The position numbers and the translations under genes are program-made. The notes under the pieces were generated by a model that was not told the origin of the DNA, did not search any database, and saw only the letters and a list, made by a program, of their open reading frames with translations. This document shows, one piece after another, positions 24,884-39,329 of a stretch of 60,394 bases of DNA. Positions within the stretch are counted from its first letter, which is position 1. Every line of letters starts with the position of its first letter. The DNA is from Chalara sp. BL73. Taxonomy: Eukaryota; Ascomycota; Leotiomycetes; Helotiales. The DNA lies in NCBI GenBank assembly GCA_918026815.1, contig CAKJVC010000078.1, forward strand, positions 1-60,394. Reading direction: 5' to 3'.

Positions 24884-26445
24884 ATTTACTAAATCGCTTT
24901 ATAACAAAATGGGAGTTAAGACGAAAGCTCAAGTTAAGAACAGAATTAGGCGTTTGTGAGATGAAATAAACTGGTACGAGAGTGCCAATAAGAAAGGAAG
25001 GTGCTGCGTCAAAGTCAATATATGTTCGGCGCTCCATCTTTTGCAGTATGCTATTTGATCAAGGATCAGGAGATATTTTCAATGACGGGGAAGAGGAAGC
25101 TTAGGTTAAAAAAATCACCTTATCTTGTCAGTAACTAAACGGCTAAGCTACGTAACAGCCAATCTGGGGACCAATTCCTTATGTCCACACGCTATCAAAA
25201 AGTAAAATCATGAGCGACATCTGGGGCAGGAAGCGGGGGGAACGTGTGTGCAGGAGAGACGAGGAGTTGTCCGAGGCCGAGCGGATAGTTTCCGCGAGAT
25301 CTCCTGTAAGCCGTATTCCTTCTTGTATTCAGTTGTGAAGAAGAAGCAAGCAGCTGAAAATATCGTATCAGATAGTAGTCATTAAGTTAAACGATGCCCA
25401 TCCCATGAACATTTGTCGAACTGTTGTCGAACGATGTCTAAACATGCACTGTGCTAACAAGTCCAAACTATGTGTATACTTTTTGCCATTCTAGGACGCA
25501 AGAAGAAAGTTCTCGACTGTCTATGCTGGCCAGGTTTAATCAGACCATTGAGCTACATAGCGTTAGCTTCCCCAAAGCCACTGCCGTAGGCCGAACAATG
25601 AACAGAGACTGTTCCGGCGTTCCGGTCTGGAAAGGTAAAAAGGATTCTAAATCTGCGGAGCTAATGGGATTTCTCCTGGGCAGTTGAGACCTGAGTTGTG
25701 TGGGCGGGAGAGCCGTATGAGGAGATGCCTATGAGACATTGGCGATCTCAAAGCACTATTGCAGGGGCACACCAGCCTATAGATCGTAACCAAAGTTCCA
25801 TTAGTCCGGGTCGATATAGAACCCCCCCAATCGATATTCAGTCGCGACCGAAGCACTTATAAGTCGATCACATAGTTACAAGTCCTCCCAACCAAGATAT
25901 GTAGCACACTAATAATGTTCTTTCAACTGATGGGCCATCGGTTATGAGAGGCCCTCCCGAACCGCAAGCCAAGGCCACTTGCCGTTCCGTTAGCCGTACA
26001 TTTTGCCAAGACTTCCCCGCAATCCGATAAGCTGATGTTTCCGATGAGGAAAATGTAGAGACTTGAATCCTCTTGCGTCGACGCATTTCATGATCTCGCG
26101 GCTGGCTCTAATAAATGGATATCTCGAATCTAAGAATTGCTAGCTGAGTACTTGTGAAATTATAGAACATTACTCCTTTTTACAAACGCCAAGCACAAAC
26201 TCCCAAAAGGTAAATCCATATATCATACACGGAGCTGCACAATTTCAGATAGTGGGGACGAAAGTTGAAGTTACTGCCTGTAGGTATTAAGACTCCTCGT
26301 ACGAAACTTTTCGAGTTACAATGCTCATCAAGAACTTTTCGTTTAGGTAACTTTGTCTAATCCAAAAACTTTTATTTCTTTCTCACGCTTCGGCTCTCTT
26401 TGACATTTTGACGGGAGCATAGTAATTTAAACAATCATAGCAACT
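24884..26445. other. Shared upstream region of transporter and flavoprotein genes
   Basis: About 1.56 kb between two divergent start codons. ORFs at 25451-25687, 25647-25856 and 25868-26086 are short and motif-free. No tRNA fold could be built from the tRNA-like stretch near 25260. Confidence 0.45.
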
Positions 26446-28685
<2,240 letters not shown>

Positions 28686-28969
28686 ACATATTAGAAACTC
28701 ATAGACCTTTAGACACTATATTCAAAAGGATACATGTTCAGAGGTGAGATAAGGATACGTTCAGAATGAAAGGGTAGAACCTCAACATGCTGCAGGGCTC
28801 AGTCAACAGCTGTTCATCCATGAAGCCCTAGGCCTGAAACTATGTGAAAGTTCCAGCGCAGCCCCTGCTTTGTATTCGATGTTCCTCTAGCGTAATTTTC
28901 AGGTGAAATATTGCGCCTTAGAGTACAGCATTCAAGAATTCTAACCACTCAACTGAGTATCGGCCTGTC

Positions 28970-30249
28970 TTAACATTGCATCCCAAGAGTGCTATGGTGG
29001 TAATCAAACGCTACCAGTAGTCCGTATAAATGTGACGTTGCAGCCATAAGGACCAACACATGGAAAATTTGGTGCGAGCTCCCCCAGATATCATAAGAGC
29101 CGGGCGAAGAACGTTCAGGCCATCGAGCCTAACATAATTAGTAATGTAGGCAGTATAGGATATACGAAACTTACTGCGTAAAGACCAGCCCCGAGAATAT
29201 ACAGGAAAGCCTCAAGAAGAATCCACGCCAACCCTACACGGTCGAACATTCCAGAAAAACCATAGAGCTGTACGCCGTGGAGCATAGGAAAGATACCAGA
29301 CAATCCTTCCGCAACAAACATGCCCGCCCGATAAGGCCGCCATGCGGATGTTCTGAACCGGTCAAAGATAGAAACAGAAGCGCAACCTACACCCAGGCTA
29401 CAGATCTAGCGAAAGTGAGTAGAAATTCTGAGGAGCCATTCGCTCTTACATACCATGAGCCACTGTTGAATCACAAAGTTAGCCGATAATCAACGAGAGA
29501 TGTAGTTAGATCGACACTAGAAGATTTATAACCCAGCTACTTCTCTGAGGCATAGCCCCAAGCTACAGAGTGACTCAAGAGAAATGGACCCAGACAGATA
29601 TCTGTAACGCGGCTTTTGGGAGGGAGTTATATCTGCCATTGAACTTACGTATACTTCTTGGAGATGGGGATGACAATAGAACCCATAATATATGGTTGGC
29701 ACAAAACTTCCAGTGATGAGAAATACTGCGGGGCCGCGAATTAGCAATGAAAAGTTAGAGAGAAAAAGCGAGAAGATGAACAATAATCATTGGAATCATA
29801 CCGATGCCAATGTAATCTAATTTGTTTCCAAACTTCAAAACTGCTGGAGAGTGATTGGAAATGGCGTGGAAGGTTGCGGACATGCCTAGGCATACTGCCG
29901 CCCCAAGGAAGAATGCAGCGAATGCGAAGATGTCTGACTGTGTCGAAGACTGATATCTCGGTCGGATGGCAGAATAAAGAATAGATCCGGCAATAATGAA
30001 ACTGATCGCACCAAGCAGGTGTGACCAGATATTGACAGACTCATTGTGAAGATAGCCGAGACTTCGGAAGGACTTTTTGAATGATGAAGAAGCCGGCCGA
30101 TAACCAGAATGAATATAGTGGTTGTCCTGCTGCCATGGGTGGATATCGTCCCAGAGGACTGTCAAGACATTTTCTATACTTTTCTCAACACTTTTTGCTG
30201 TGTCTTTGACAACATTTGATGTTGAGGGTTTTCTTCGACGGGCTGACAT
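28970..30249 (-). CDS. PAQR / adiponectin-receptor-like (hemolysin III family) membrane protein
   Basis: Five exons (30249-29802, 29725-29649, 29462-29454, 29405-29175, 29128-28970) give 307 residues. Family motifs are in order: NESVNIWSHLLGA (about 79-91), SATFHAISNHS, KLDYIGI, YYGFYCHP and, near the end, SSHQIFHVLVLMAA, whose His residues with the earlier His form the zinc site of PAQR proteins. Seven hydrophobic segments are visible. Fungal members such as yeast Izh proteins affect zinc and sterol or ceramide metabolism. Exon 3 is only 9 nt (Trp-Leu-Met) between introns of 186 and 48 bp. It restores EVY-WLM-ICSLGVGCAS, which fits the usual family spacing, with ACAG before it and GTATGT after it. 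The start codon lies 326 bp from the divergent PCI-like gene. Confidence 0.87.
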
Positions 30250-30575
30250 GTGATTTTGGTTATGCGTTCGTGTACTGATCGAGGGAGGGGGTTGCAGGCT
30301 CTAGGGAATGTCTAAATCTCAAGAACATAGACTAGGAGAAGCATGAAATGTACTTTTATTAAGGGAAAAAAAAATCAATAATGTGAAGAGAGAGAAGGAG
30401 AAATGAGATTTCGTTGAGGCAAGCTCCATCAAACTCGAGCCTGCTTAGTCTCTTCTCCTGAGCAAGAGACAGGGGGCATGGCTAAGCGAGACACGCTAAA
30501 ACCACGACATCAATATGGAGGTTGATAACTCCATGTCATTGTTGTCATGGATCAGGGCAGCATATTGTGAAAACA
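30250..30575. promoter_or_regulatory. Compact shared promoter region of PAQR and PCI-like genes
   Basis: Only 326 bp separate the two divergent start codons. The stretch contains an A-rich run (AAGGGAAAAAAAAATC) near 30360-30376, a typical poly(dA:dT) nucleosome-free element. No gene fits here. Confidence 0.45.
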
Positions 30576-31527
30576 ATGTCTTCTCGAGGCGGCCGGGCAA
30601 GCTCATGGAGTCGCTTGAAGCCAGTGCCTCTGGACCCGTTGGAGACCATCGGATTGCCTTCAAAGGGCGATAATAGGCACGTCTATTGACTTTGAACGCG
30701 ACTTCTGCTAATATTAGAATAGGCTTCTTGATCATAAAACGCAGGAAAGGTACTATACCAAGATTGTCGAGCGTTACATGGAGTTTTGTACGGATGCCGG
30801 CCGTGGAGACGAGCTTTCACGTCGACTTGCACACATGGATCTCTCTGGAAAGGATAAGGCCAAGGCTGCACGACCTCAGACTGCACCCGGTGCTACCCCA
30901 AGCCTTGATATTAATGCCATAAGCCAGAACGGGTTTTCATCTTTGATGATGGCTATGCGGAAGCTACGAGAAGGAATCGTTGCATCGAATAGAGTAGACG
31001 ACTTCTCCGTTCAAGCGTACATTTTTTGCATCAGGCTTTCGATTCTGGTGAAGCACATGGAGTCATATCATCCTGCTATACTGCACTTGCTCAGAAAGAT
31101 GCACACAGTCTACCCTCTTTCAAGTACCGAGCTACAAGAGTTTGTGGGATACCTTGTGCTGGATCTCGCGTGTAGACAAAATGACTTGACACAGGCGTAC
31201 TTAGTCCGGCATACCTATCGACTGCATGATCCCAAGGTAGATGCTGTGTTGCATGCTCTTGCTCATGATAACTACTATCTTTTCTGGAGGATCAGGCGAA
31301 GCGTCGATGGGCATAAAGCCAAGCTTATGGAGTTTGCTGAGAACAGTGTGAAGACACAAACTTTGAAATGTTTAGGTCGGTCTTACTTGAACATAGACTT
31401 GTCTGCTCTGGAGAAATATACAAACTCAAGTTGGACGGCCCTGACGAAAGATCACGGGGTCGGTTGGGAAATAGAAGGAGCAAAGGTGATTATTCGAAAG
31501 CCAAAAGGAATATTGAAGCTTGGTTAG
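30576..31527 (+). CDS. PCI-like protein (CSN8/PSMD8/eIF3K-type family, tentative)
   Basis: Exons 30576-30680 and 30745-31527 give 295 residues; the 64-bp intron has GTCTAT and CGCAG. The N-terminus reads MSSRGGRASSWSRLKPVPLD, then LPSKGDNRHERYYTKIVERY and MEFCTDAGRGDELSRRL. The rest is helical, with YPLSSTELQEFVGYLVLDLA, then LAHDNYYLFWRIRR, and a winged-helix-like end (CLGRSYLNIDLSALEKY, WEIEGAKVIIRKPKG). Helical repeats followed by a winged helix are the PCI plan found in proteasome lid, COP9 signalosome, eIF3 and SAC3/THP3 subunits. The assignment within PCI proteins is from memory of similar fungal sequences, and a SAC3/GANP relative is equally possible. No signal peptide or membrane segment is seen. 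Confidence 0.7.
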
Positions 31528-32135
31528 GGCCTCCTTACTCTATTATTCATCAGTCTGCCCAGATCTTCATTCTATAGCTGAAGCACTGTACAGGCTGGGA
31601 ATCTGCTATAGCTCCGACTTGCTTCTTGAGCTTGTCCCTGCGTATCTTCTACGACCACAAGGAAAGTAGTATCACATAGTTGGCCAATTCTAGTGTGCTT
31701 AGTAGTGTTTAAGCCTACTCGAGCAGCACAGATTCCGAGGCCCAAAGCGTTCCAATTTCACGCGTTAAGCTAAGTCTCAAAGCAAAAACCTCGGAAGTAC
31801 CACTGCCAGTATCCGCTCGGCTCAGCCACTGGTCAACCTAACGGCGCCGAAGGGCTTGAAAGACTAGCCTGCTCAAAGCATGAAACAACCTTGCTTTCAA
31901 TGCATGTTCACTTCTCTGTGTTGTACGTCGAAGTATTTAACAACGACCTATGGCAGTGTACAGCCTCCAAAAATAACGTTGTAATCATGAGTTCTGCAAC
32001 ATCGATGAGATTCATGTGAAGACCGTTACCGTCGTTACTGTCAAGTGCTGAATACTTTGCAATTTGGAATAATTACATTCTACCGTCGATTCCAAAGCGC
32101 CAACGACCGTCTAAAGCTCCCGAAAAGCGGTTTCA
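31528..32135. other. Intergenic region between convergent genes
   Basis: About 600 bp with no ORF of note and no recognised element; presumably the 3' UTRs of the two flanking genes. Confidence 0.5.
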
Positions 32136-33075
32136 TTACCATTGCGTTTTGGTACAGATATACGAGAGTGTATCGTCCCTCTCTGTAAGGTCCGACGTCC
32201 AGCCAGTATATTCGTCGTGGAACCTTAAGCACTGGATGCCTTTTGAGATATATTTAATGCCGGAAGGCAGATAGTACTGGCTGCTTGGCGCTTTCGAGAC
32301 TCTGGGTTTTGATGATATAGCCAGTCCAGGCGCTAGCTTCATATCTCTATTAACCCGTCTTGCTCTCATGCATATCAGAGTGGTGCGCCAGCATTGACAG
32401 TTGATAAAATTCGAGCCGAAGGTGGCTTTTCTCTCAGAAGCATATCCGGATTCCCATAACTCTACACCATAGTACAATCTACGAATACGTGTGCGAATGG
32501 TTAGACGCCCAACGTCTCACACACCGGCAAGATATGCAGACAAGTAGAGTTACTTTCTTGCTATTCGAGGTATCACTCCTTCTGTCGAGCTAGGCGGCTC
32601 ATTTCTTTGACGTCGAGTCTTTATCTTGTTGAAGTGTCAGCAGCTTCCGCTATATTCAATTACGAATTACCTTGTCCCAAAGTTTACGCCACCACTTGAC
32701 CTTTACAGCGTTGTCTTGCGTGCACACCGATGTTGATTCTGATGCCCGACGAATATATTGCCTAAGACGAGATGGGCATGGCGAAGTTGAGGTGTCGCCC
32801 TGATTCCACGTCCCAGGATCAAGTCCTCGACCCCTTTCTGCCGAATTCGGTCGTTCATTAAATGAAATGGAAAGCGGACGAGAAGGTGTGTCGTAGTTGA
32901 AATCCTCCTCATTGACGGTGGTATTATTACTCCTATTGCGAACTTTTCTAGCGTTAGGTTCTAACATGAAGGAATCTTTTAGCTCATCCTGTTGGCCTAC
33001 GACTGCTTCAGAGGCTACGTGCGAAGTGGTAATTCTTGGAAGTTCGGCAGTATTTGAGTGTTGTGTTTGAGCCAT
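32136..33075 (-). CDS. Unknown three-exon protein
   Basis: Exons 33075-32671, 32624-32554 and 32478-32136 give 272 residues. The introns are 46 bp (GTAATT, ACAAG) and 75 bp (GTAACT, CGTAG), and both joins keep one frame (WDK|IKTRRQ and RK|LYYGVEL). The first 135 residues are polar and probably disordered, ending VKWWRKLWDK. The last 115 hold an aromatic, basic segment (LYYGVELWESGYASERK) and a Cys/Arg-rich part (CWRTTLICMRARR). No family is recognised. Support is the 140-codon first exon from an ATG plus matching splice sites. The terminal exon is less sure, since the first exon alone would stop at 32656. Confidence 0.45.
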
Positions 33076-36000
33076 TGAAACAATATGTTGGTCGATATAT
33101 CCTGACAGGCGATCACAAGTTCATGTGCGATCTCCTTTCTTTATTGCGCATTCGGTTCTTTTACTGACGTTGTGGTGATGAGCTTGTTGGATATCTGAGA
33201 TTGTGAGGAACTCATATTCTACGCACTTCCATGATCGAGAGATGAAAGTATCAGGCCAGAATTGTGACGTTCCGCATCTCAAAGTATGCTTCTTCGTTGT
33301 CAAGCTTAAAAGAAAAATTTGACGTCTCGAAGGTCTAAATCATTCTAGTGGAGGGCTTTCTAAGATAGTCCCATCCCTAAGACTACGTAACGATCCTGAC
33401 GTCCCAAACATCACTCACCATCTATTCGTATCATTACGCATTTATGAAGGCTACGCAGTGAGTCATCTGAACGAAATCAATATACAGCTGCTCTCACACT
33501 TTAATTTCGTCTTGTAAAAGCGCATATACAGCTCGAATGGTTTCGGTTCATCATTTGTATTATCAGTATGTATTTGAACGATGCCCAAAGGATTCTAACT
33601 ATATAATACACCCAAATACTAGATTTCGAGGTCAATATTTTTGAGGGCTCAAGAGCCTAAAACATCATTCATGTGCAAACTTTAGATTATGAAATAAATC
33701 TACTCAATATTCGGTCACTTGGGGCCGTCTCCTATATCATCACAATTCATGCACCTAATTAAAATAATTAAAAAAATTAAATTTAAAGGCCCTGGAACGT
33801 CTTCAAAAGCATTGCAACAAATTCAACAAAGAATTCAGGCTCAAATCACCTGACTTCATTTGACTTGAACATCAGGTAAAATCGATCCAAAGGGTCAAAG
33901 CATAGTCTTACAAGGTTACCTTGCTGTTATCTCATTACGAAGGAATAGATTTACAGATCGTCAAACATCTTGCAGATGCGAACTTAATTTGGACGTCTTT
34001 GCGATTTCAACTAACACGACTCAGTATCTCATCGACCGGCTGTACAGCCTACCCAAGTCACGAATGCATCATCCATGATTCTCTGTGTGGCTGTAAGCCA
34101 TCTTCAATGGGCCACCGCTTTCAAGGGAGTTATGTGAAATCTTGAACGTGGGTCTTCCCTTCATCATCTTCCTCAGGATCCCTTACGTGTGTTGATGATG
34201 GCTTTTCGTCTAGAACGGAACTCTGCACCGCCGACATGATGCAGACGAGTCCGCAAATAATATGCAGCTACAGCTAGAACAGGACTTAGTCCGCAACACA
34301 TATTAGCTTTATCATTCGCAGCTCCGGGGAAGCATAAGACGCTGGGGCTCAATAGCGACTATGCTATCGACGATGCTGGAATGCGATGATGCGTTTAATT
34401 GGGCCGGCGGAGCCTGCAACATTTAACAAGTCTCTCTCGCACGGGAGCAGAGTTCTGCCGGGTGCCGTATCTGCTATCGATAAGCTGCATGATCGAACTT
34501 GTTTAGCAGTGAACCCCACCACCCATTTTCGGCCAGCAGTTTCACATCACAAAAAAAGCTAAAACATCAAACTATCTCACCCCATTGAGCGAAAGAGGTC
34601 AAAGCTAGACCTTGGAGCAAACCCCGGCAGAACCTTCTTGTTTTCTTAGCGGGGACCCGTAAGATAGCCTTCGCTTGGCGCGCCAATCATACGAAGATCG
34701 TTCGACCAATAACGCGTCGTCTGATTAATGGGGTCACAAAGATAGAGTTTTGGAGCGCCATTGAGAGTATATTTTAATGCCATCGAAAGCACGCACGGAT
34801 ACCGAATGCAAGATACCTTGGACCCAAATAGGGCCGTTTCCTACTTGAGATTCGACCGTTTGGTTGGTTTCACTCAAATTCCACTTACGGCACCTGAGGC
34901 ATCCGTATGGTGGAGTTTCTGGCTACAAGAAAGTTGCGGTGAAGATTTTTTTTTTGACGTAGCTGTTCTATAACAATGGGAAAAAGATGGAGATCGATTT
35001 GGGTGCTTTGATTTGATTATATTGTTTAGGGACGGGCGAATAGGAAACGAACGCAGCGGTTGGGGGCTAAAGTAGGTTTGCCTAAGGTAGGTTTGACACC
35101 GGATAGGTACTCTTTGTGTGCATACGTGTGCCGTGGTGGAGCAACCGCAAGTTACTTCGACGTACGGAAGTAGGTTTATGGCGCATACTCGGTGGGTCGG
35201 ATGGTCGCAGCAATGAAAGGAAAGACAGGCTTAGCTAATGTACTATACGCTGTAGATTTAACTGCCCTTTTCGAGATTGACTTTGGGATTGCGGCGGTCT
35301 ATCATCCACTCGACTACCTTGTTTCGAGATGACCGGGAACCGGGAAGTATATTTGGTGTGAGAAGATTATTACGACAATCGAAACGCAGGATTACGCCCT
35401 TCTTGTCAGGTAATCTTTCAGAGACGTGTTCAGACATGATTTTAGTGGATAGAGTTGTATATCCCCCGTATTTAGTGTTTTCTAGGGCGACGCCGTAAGT
35501 GACGACAGAGCCGGATCGCTGGACTCCGCTAGGCTAACCTCATGTTTCTTGAGTCTATGGAAAGGCTGACCTAATCCTCCTCCAGCCAGTGTTAGTAGAC
35601 ACTACCTGGATCCAGTGACTCCACCTTTCTATTGAACATGAGTAGGATCGAAATTGTCATTTACCACCACAAATGAATGTCTCACGGCAGTTGCCTGCAA
35701 GAGCATGCTAAATACGGAGGTACAGATTTCACACAATGATTAATTTAAAACTGTCTAGTCGGCGTGATGTAGGTGGAACACGTGAAAATGTTTTATGCCT
35801 CTGCATTAAAGTCTTTCGGCCGCCCCGTGCTGCTAGGCCAGGAAATAGTGGGCTCGCTACCCTTTATTGCATCCTTATCGCAAATTCCATCAAACTTTGC
35901 TCTACTTACCAGTGGTAAAGTATCTTTTGAAAGCAAAACGGCTTCGGGAAGAGCCTCAACCTTTTTCCACATTCCATATGAAAGCTTCGATACTATCCGC

Positions 36001-37539
36001 TGATCACCTGCTAAGCACAATTGTTTAGAAGAGAATAGAGGATCAATGAACTGTAAAATTTGAAGCTTTATGACATACATCAAAAGAATTGACGGTCGGG
36101 TAATGTTCTTCCGAGATGCACTAATGGGTCACGTCAAAGTCAGACTGGTTCTATATTGGCGTGCAAGGAGAATGTTCGAAAAATGAACTCATGCCATATT
36201 AGAGTTGATGCTGGAAGAAGTCAACCCTTTGGGGAAAGATTATCAATCATGTCTATATCTTCATTACGGACGTATGAAACTTCTACAAGCACATTGCTTG
36301 TTTTGGTCCGCTCTGTATCACAAAACGTCAAAGATACTTCGATCATCGATATTGGTGCTTCGGAAGAGCCAGCCGCTCGCTTCGAGAACAGACCTCAAGG
36401 GAGCTATCTGAGCGCAAGAACCAAACCTTTGACTATGAACAATAGAATAAAACTTATTCCAGTGCGTATTTTCGAGAATGAAGCTAATTAATACTATCAA
36501 AGGAAGTTGATAGTCGACATACCCGCTTCAGTCGCGATTATCATGACAATGACGCAGGCCTGAGCAAGAACAAACTAGCTCTCGCTTAGAAAAGGGGCAC
36601 GTCCTGAAAGTCATCATCGATGTGCTGACACCACCTGACGCGCCCCAGTAGACTGTCACATTTTGACTCAAAGAGTAGAATAGCACGCATATGATAGCAT
36701 CTAGAGATCTCGCGGCGGAATCATGGCGTGACATGCTGCGGCCGAAAATCAATACAGAACGGCTCGCCAGAAGAGAGACGCTAGGTACCATATCAGATGT
36801 ATCGCATATGAGAGACATCTGACATCGGGATCTCGCCATGCTATTCTCCATATTCCACCACCTTAGCGCTGATATTGCTTTGATATGCACAGGTCGCTCC
36901 AAATCCGCTTGGAAACGGCGAACCCTACCCCTCCTTGCCAGAGTTAGCCATCATGATCCGCAAAACAAATGCAGTGCTTCCTCTCAATATTGCAGACGCC
37001 GGAGACTTCTCGACCTCTTACATATGATAGCGTAGAGTGCTGACTTCCGCTATATGACAACCCCAATATAGATCGCATGCAAACGGACAGGAACAGGAAA
37101 AGCAACTGTGTAACCACGGGCGAAATCGTGTCGTTTCGAAGGGTAGAGACATGCATCAGCCGAGCATTGCCTCTTTCTCAGATTATCCATTATTACGCCG
37201 CATGCGTGATGAGAACAACTCGCTCGTTGAGATGCTATCCCAAGCCTGCTCCGTAGTTCAGAGAGAAGGAGTGTGCATTCCCTAAGCATCGGTCCATCAG
37301 CAGCGCCTAGGCCCAACACCCAACACCCAAGAGATGTACTTTCCCAGTGACAGCATCGCCATAAACTCTCACAGATGCTCGCCGTTGCCGAGACATCCAT
37401 CTTCTATGGGATGGGCTAGAACCAGATGCCAATGCACCGTCCTTCAAAGTTGTAAAGGGCATAGCATTGGCGTACATGGTGTCCCAGTACGCCGTCTCTG
37501 CCCTCTGCTGCATCTTCCTTCAACTTACCTACAGAAAGG

Positions 37540-37920
37540 TTGGCTCGCCAGGCATCCATCTATCATCCAGCCAGCCAGCCTTTTCCCTCCCAACCAACCA
37601 GCTCCCAGCCCGTCAACACCACCGCCAACCCTCTTACATTCCCGTAAGCCCGCCTCGCCCAATCAACACCCTTCTGCATCCTCACCTAATCTGCACGTCA
37701 GCTTCCTCCTTACCACGCCCATCGATCATGCACCATGCACCACGCACACGCACCCGCTCCCCCAACCCAAAACCTGTTTCTCGCCACTCCAGAAACAACA
37801 ACTACACAACCCCATTGGCAGCAGCTCTCAAAACCCGCTCACCTGATCCACCATGTACCCAAGCCTCCCATCCTGACAATTTGATTTGTCCAGACCTCCC
37901 CCCCCCCGCCCCGCTAAAAT
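37540..37920 (+). repeat. C-rich, G-poor low-complexity tract
   Basis: Plus-strand sequence dominated by C, A and T with very little G, including CAGCCAGCCAGCC near 37570-37582 and CCCCCCCCGCCCCGC near 37900-37915. ORFs through it are rich in Pro, Ser and Thr purely from composition. Such strand-biased tracts are frequent in promoters and long 5' leaders of filamentous fungi, which is inference. Confidence 0.5.
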
Positions 37921-37984
37921 TGGTTGAACAAAGTGAAAAATGAGAAAAACCAATCCTTTCAAAGAAAAGGAAAACAAGAAACCC

Positions 37985-38042
37985 CCAGGAAAAAAAAACG
38001 GAAAAAAAAAACGGAAAAAAAAAACAAGGCGAAACAAGGCGA
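37985..38042 (+). repeat. A-tract/CGG short tandem array
   Basis: Three consecutive units of the form CGG or CAAGG after 8-10 A residues: AAAAAAAACGG, AAAAAAAAAACGG and AAAAAAAAAACAAGG, then CGAAACAAGGCG. It directly follows the C-rich tract, giving an abrupt composition switch. Confidence 0.6.
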
Positions 38043-39329
38043 GCAGTGGCGTCCATTTCCAACCAACCACCCACCCACACACCGACATTTCCCGCCCCGC
38101 TCCCACCACCCCAACCAAGCGTCTGCCAGCTCTGCGACCAGCATCCGTGCTGGCATCCGCTACATTCGTGGTTTGGTTGGTCCATATCGCATCATGGGCC
38201 GCTCAGCGTTCAAACCCCTAAGGCATCAATAAATACGGCTGTTTGCGGTATTTTCGGCGCTCGATACCTGGGGTGGGGTAAGGGTGGATTGATTGGGTGG
38301 GCAGTGGGCGACTCTTTTTTGATTAATGACAGAGCGATACGATTTGGATAAGCAGGGTGAAGGTACGGATGTTACTAGGATTTTCTTTGATTAATGGTGA
38401 GGGTTTCGACGTAAGGAGAGATTTTAGATTGCGGTTAGATTGACCCTACCCATCTGGGGTGATAAAAAACATCGACCCTGTTATTTCGAGGCGCGGTATG
38501 TGGAGTGATACAATAGGAAACGGTGTAGATGTACTACATATGCACAATATGTTTTGATGAGGATGCATAAAATTTCTAGAGATGTGAATCTTGTATTGTA
38601 TTTGCTCATGGCCGTCATATCTCATGTTCATGAAAAGGTTATGGTGTACAACTCTTCTCGCCATAAATGAATGGGCCCTCGATCAAGAGGTCACCATAAA
38701 CGTATATAATGCCCATCACTAGCCAGTGACAAGACCATGCTTGGAACACAAATATGCCCAGCGTCTATCGACCTTCTCAAAAATCCTCTCCAAATAACTC
38801 AATCAAAGGGTATGTTCCCATCTCTAAAAGCCCCAACTCCAAAGGCAAGCGTATTATCTACACGCCGCGATGCTCAACCCCGGCCAGCCGCCATCAATAA
38901 CTCCAGCAAAGCGCGCTCCATTAGATAGATATAAATCAGATCTTTAGCCCCATGAGAAGTTCTCCCCGCCCTCTTTTACTCGCTTCCTTCTGTTTCCCCT
39001 TGCGCCATGCTTGAATGATGAAAGTAAAAACATTATAAATATGTAAGAAAAGGAAATTTGTACATGTGATGTATAACGATAATGTAGACAGAACTCCAGG
39101 TGGTTTCGCTTTTTAACTTTTGGTGAGGTGTTATCTTAGGATCCAATCCTCGGTATGATATGGCTATCCAGCTGAGCAGGTCTCAGGGTAGATATGCATG
39201 ATGTTCCATGAACGTCCGGCATGCATTTAACCAGTGGGATTCCAGGATAATCCAGGCGGAATGGAAAGAACTGTCATGAGTATTGAAACACTGAACACAT
39301 TCAACCCAAACACGCAAAGCAAGAGATGA

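Larger units (their letters stand above)
33076..39329. other. Gene-poor 6.3-kb stretch
   Basis: No supported gene. ORFs of 60-170 codons occur (for example 34761-34973, 35793-36083 minus, 36156-36491, 36528-36902 minus, 37334-37943) but overlap on both strands and lack motifs. The part 37540-37920 is strikingly C-rich on the plus strand with CCAG tandem units, then 37960-38040 is A-rich with near-identical A8-9/CGG units. Both are listed separately. The stretch may hold a long regulatory region, non-coding transcripts or old repeats. Confidence 0.45.

Noticed and set aside
25250..25320. tRNA-like stretch (GTCCGAGGCCGAGCGG)
   Set aside because: No acceptor stem, anticodon loop or GGTTCRANYCC T-arm could be built on either strand.
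34180..34260. Hammerhead-like TTGATGATGG...TAGAAC words
   Set aside because: The invariant CUGANGA and GAAA core cannot be assembled with pairing stems.
37334..37943. Overlapping Pro/Ser-rich ORFs of 170 and 158 codons
   Set aside because: Their composition is explained by the C-rich low-complexity tract; two frames look equally open.
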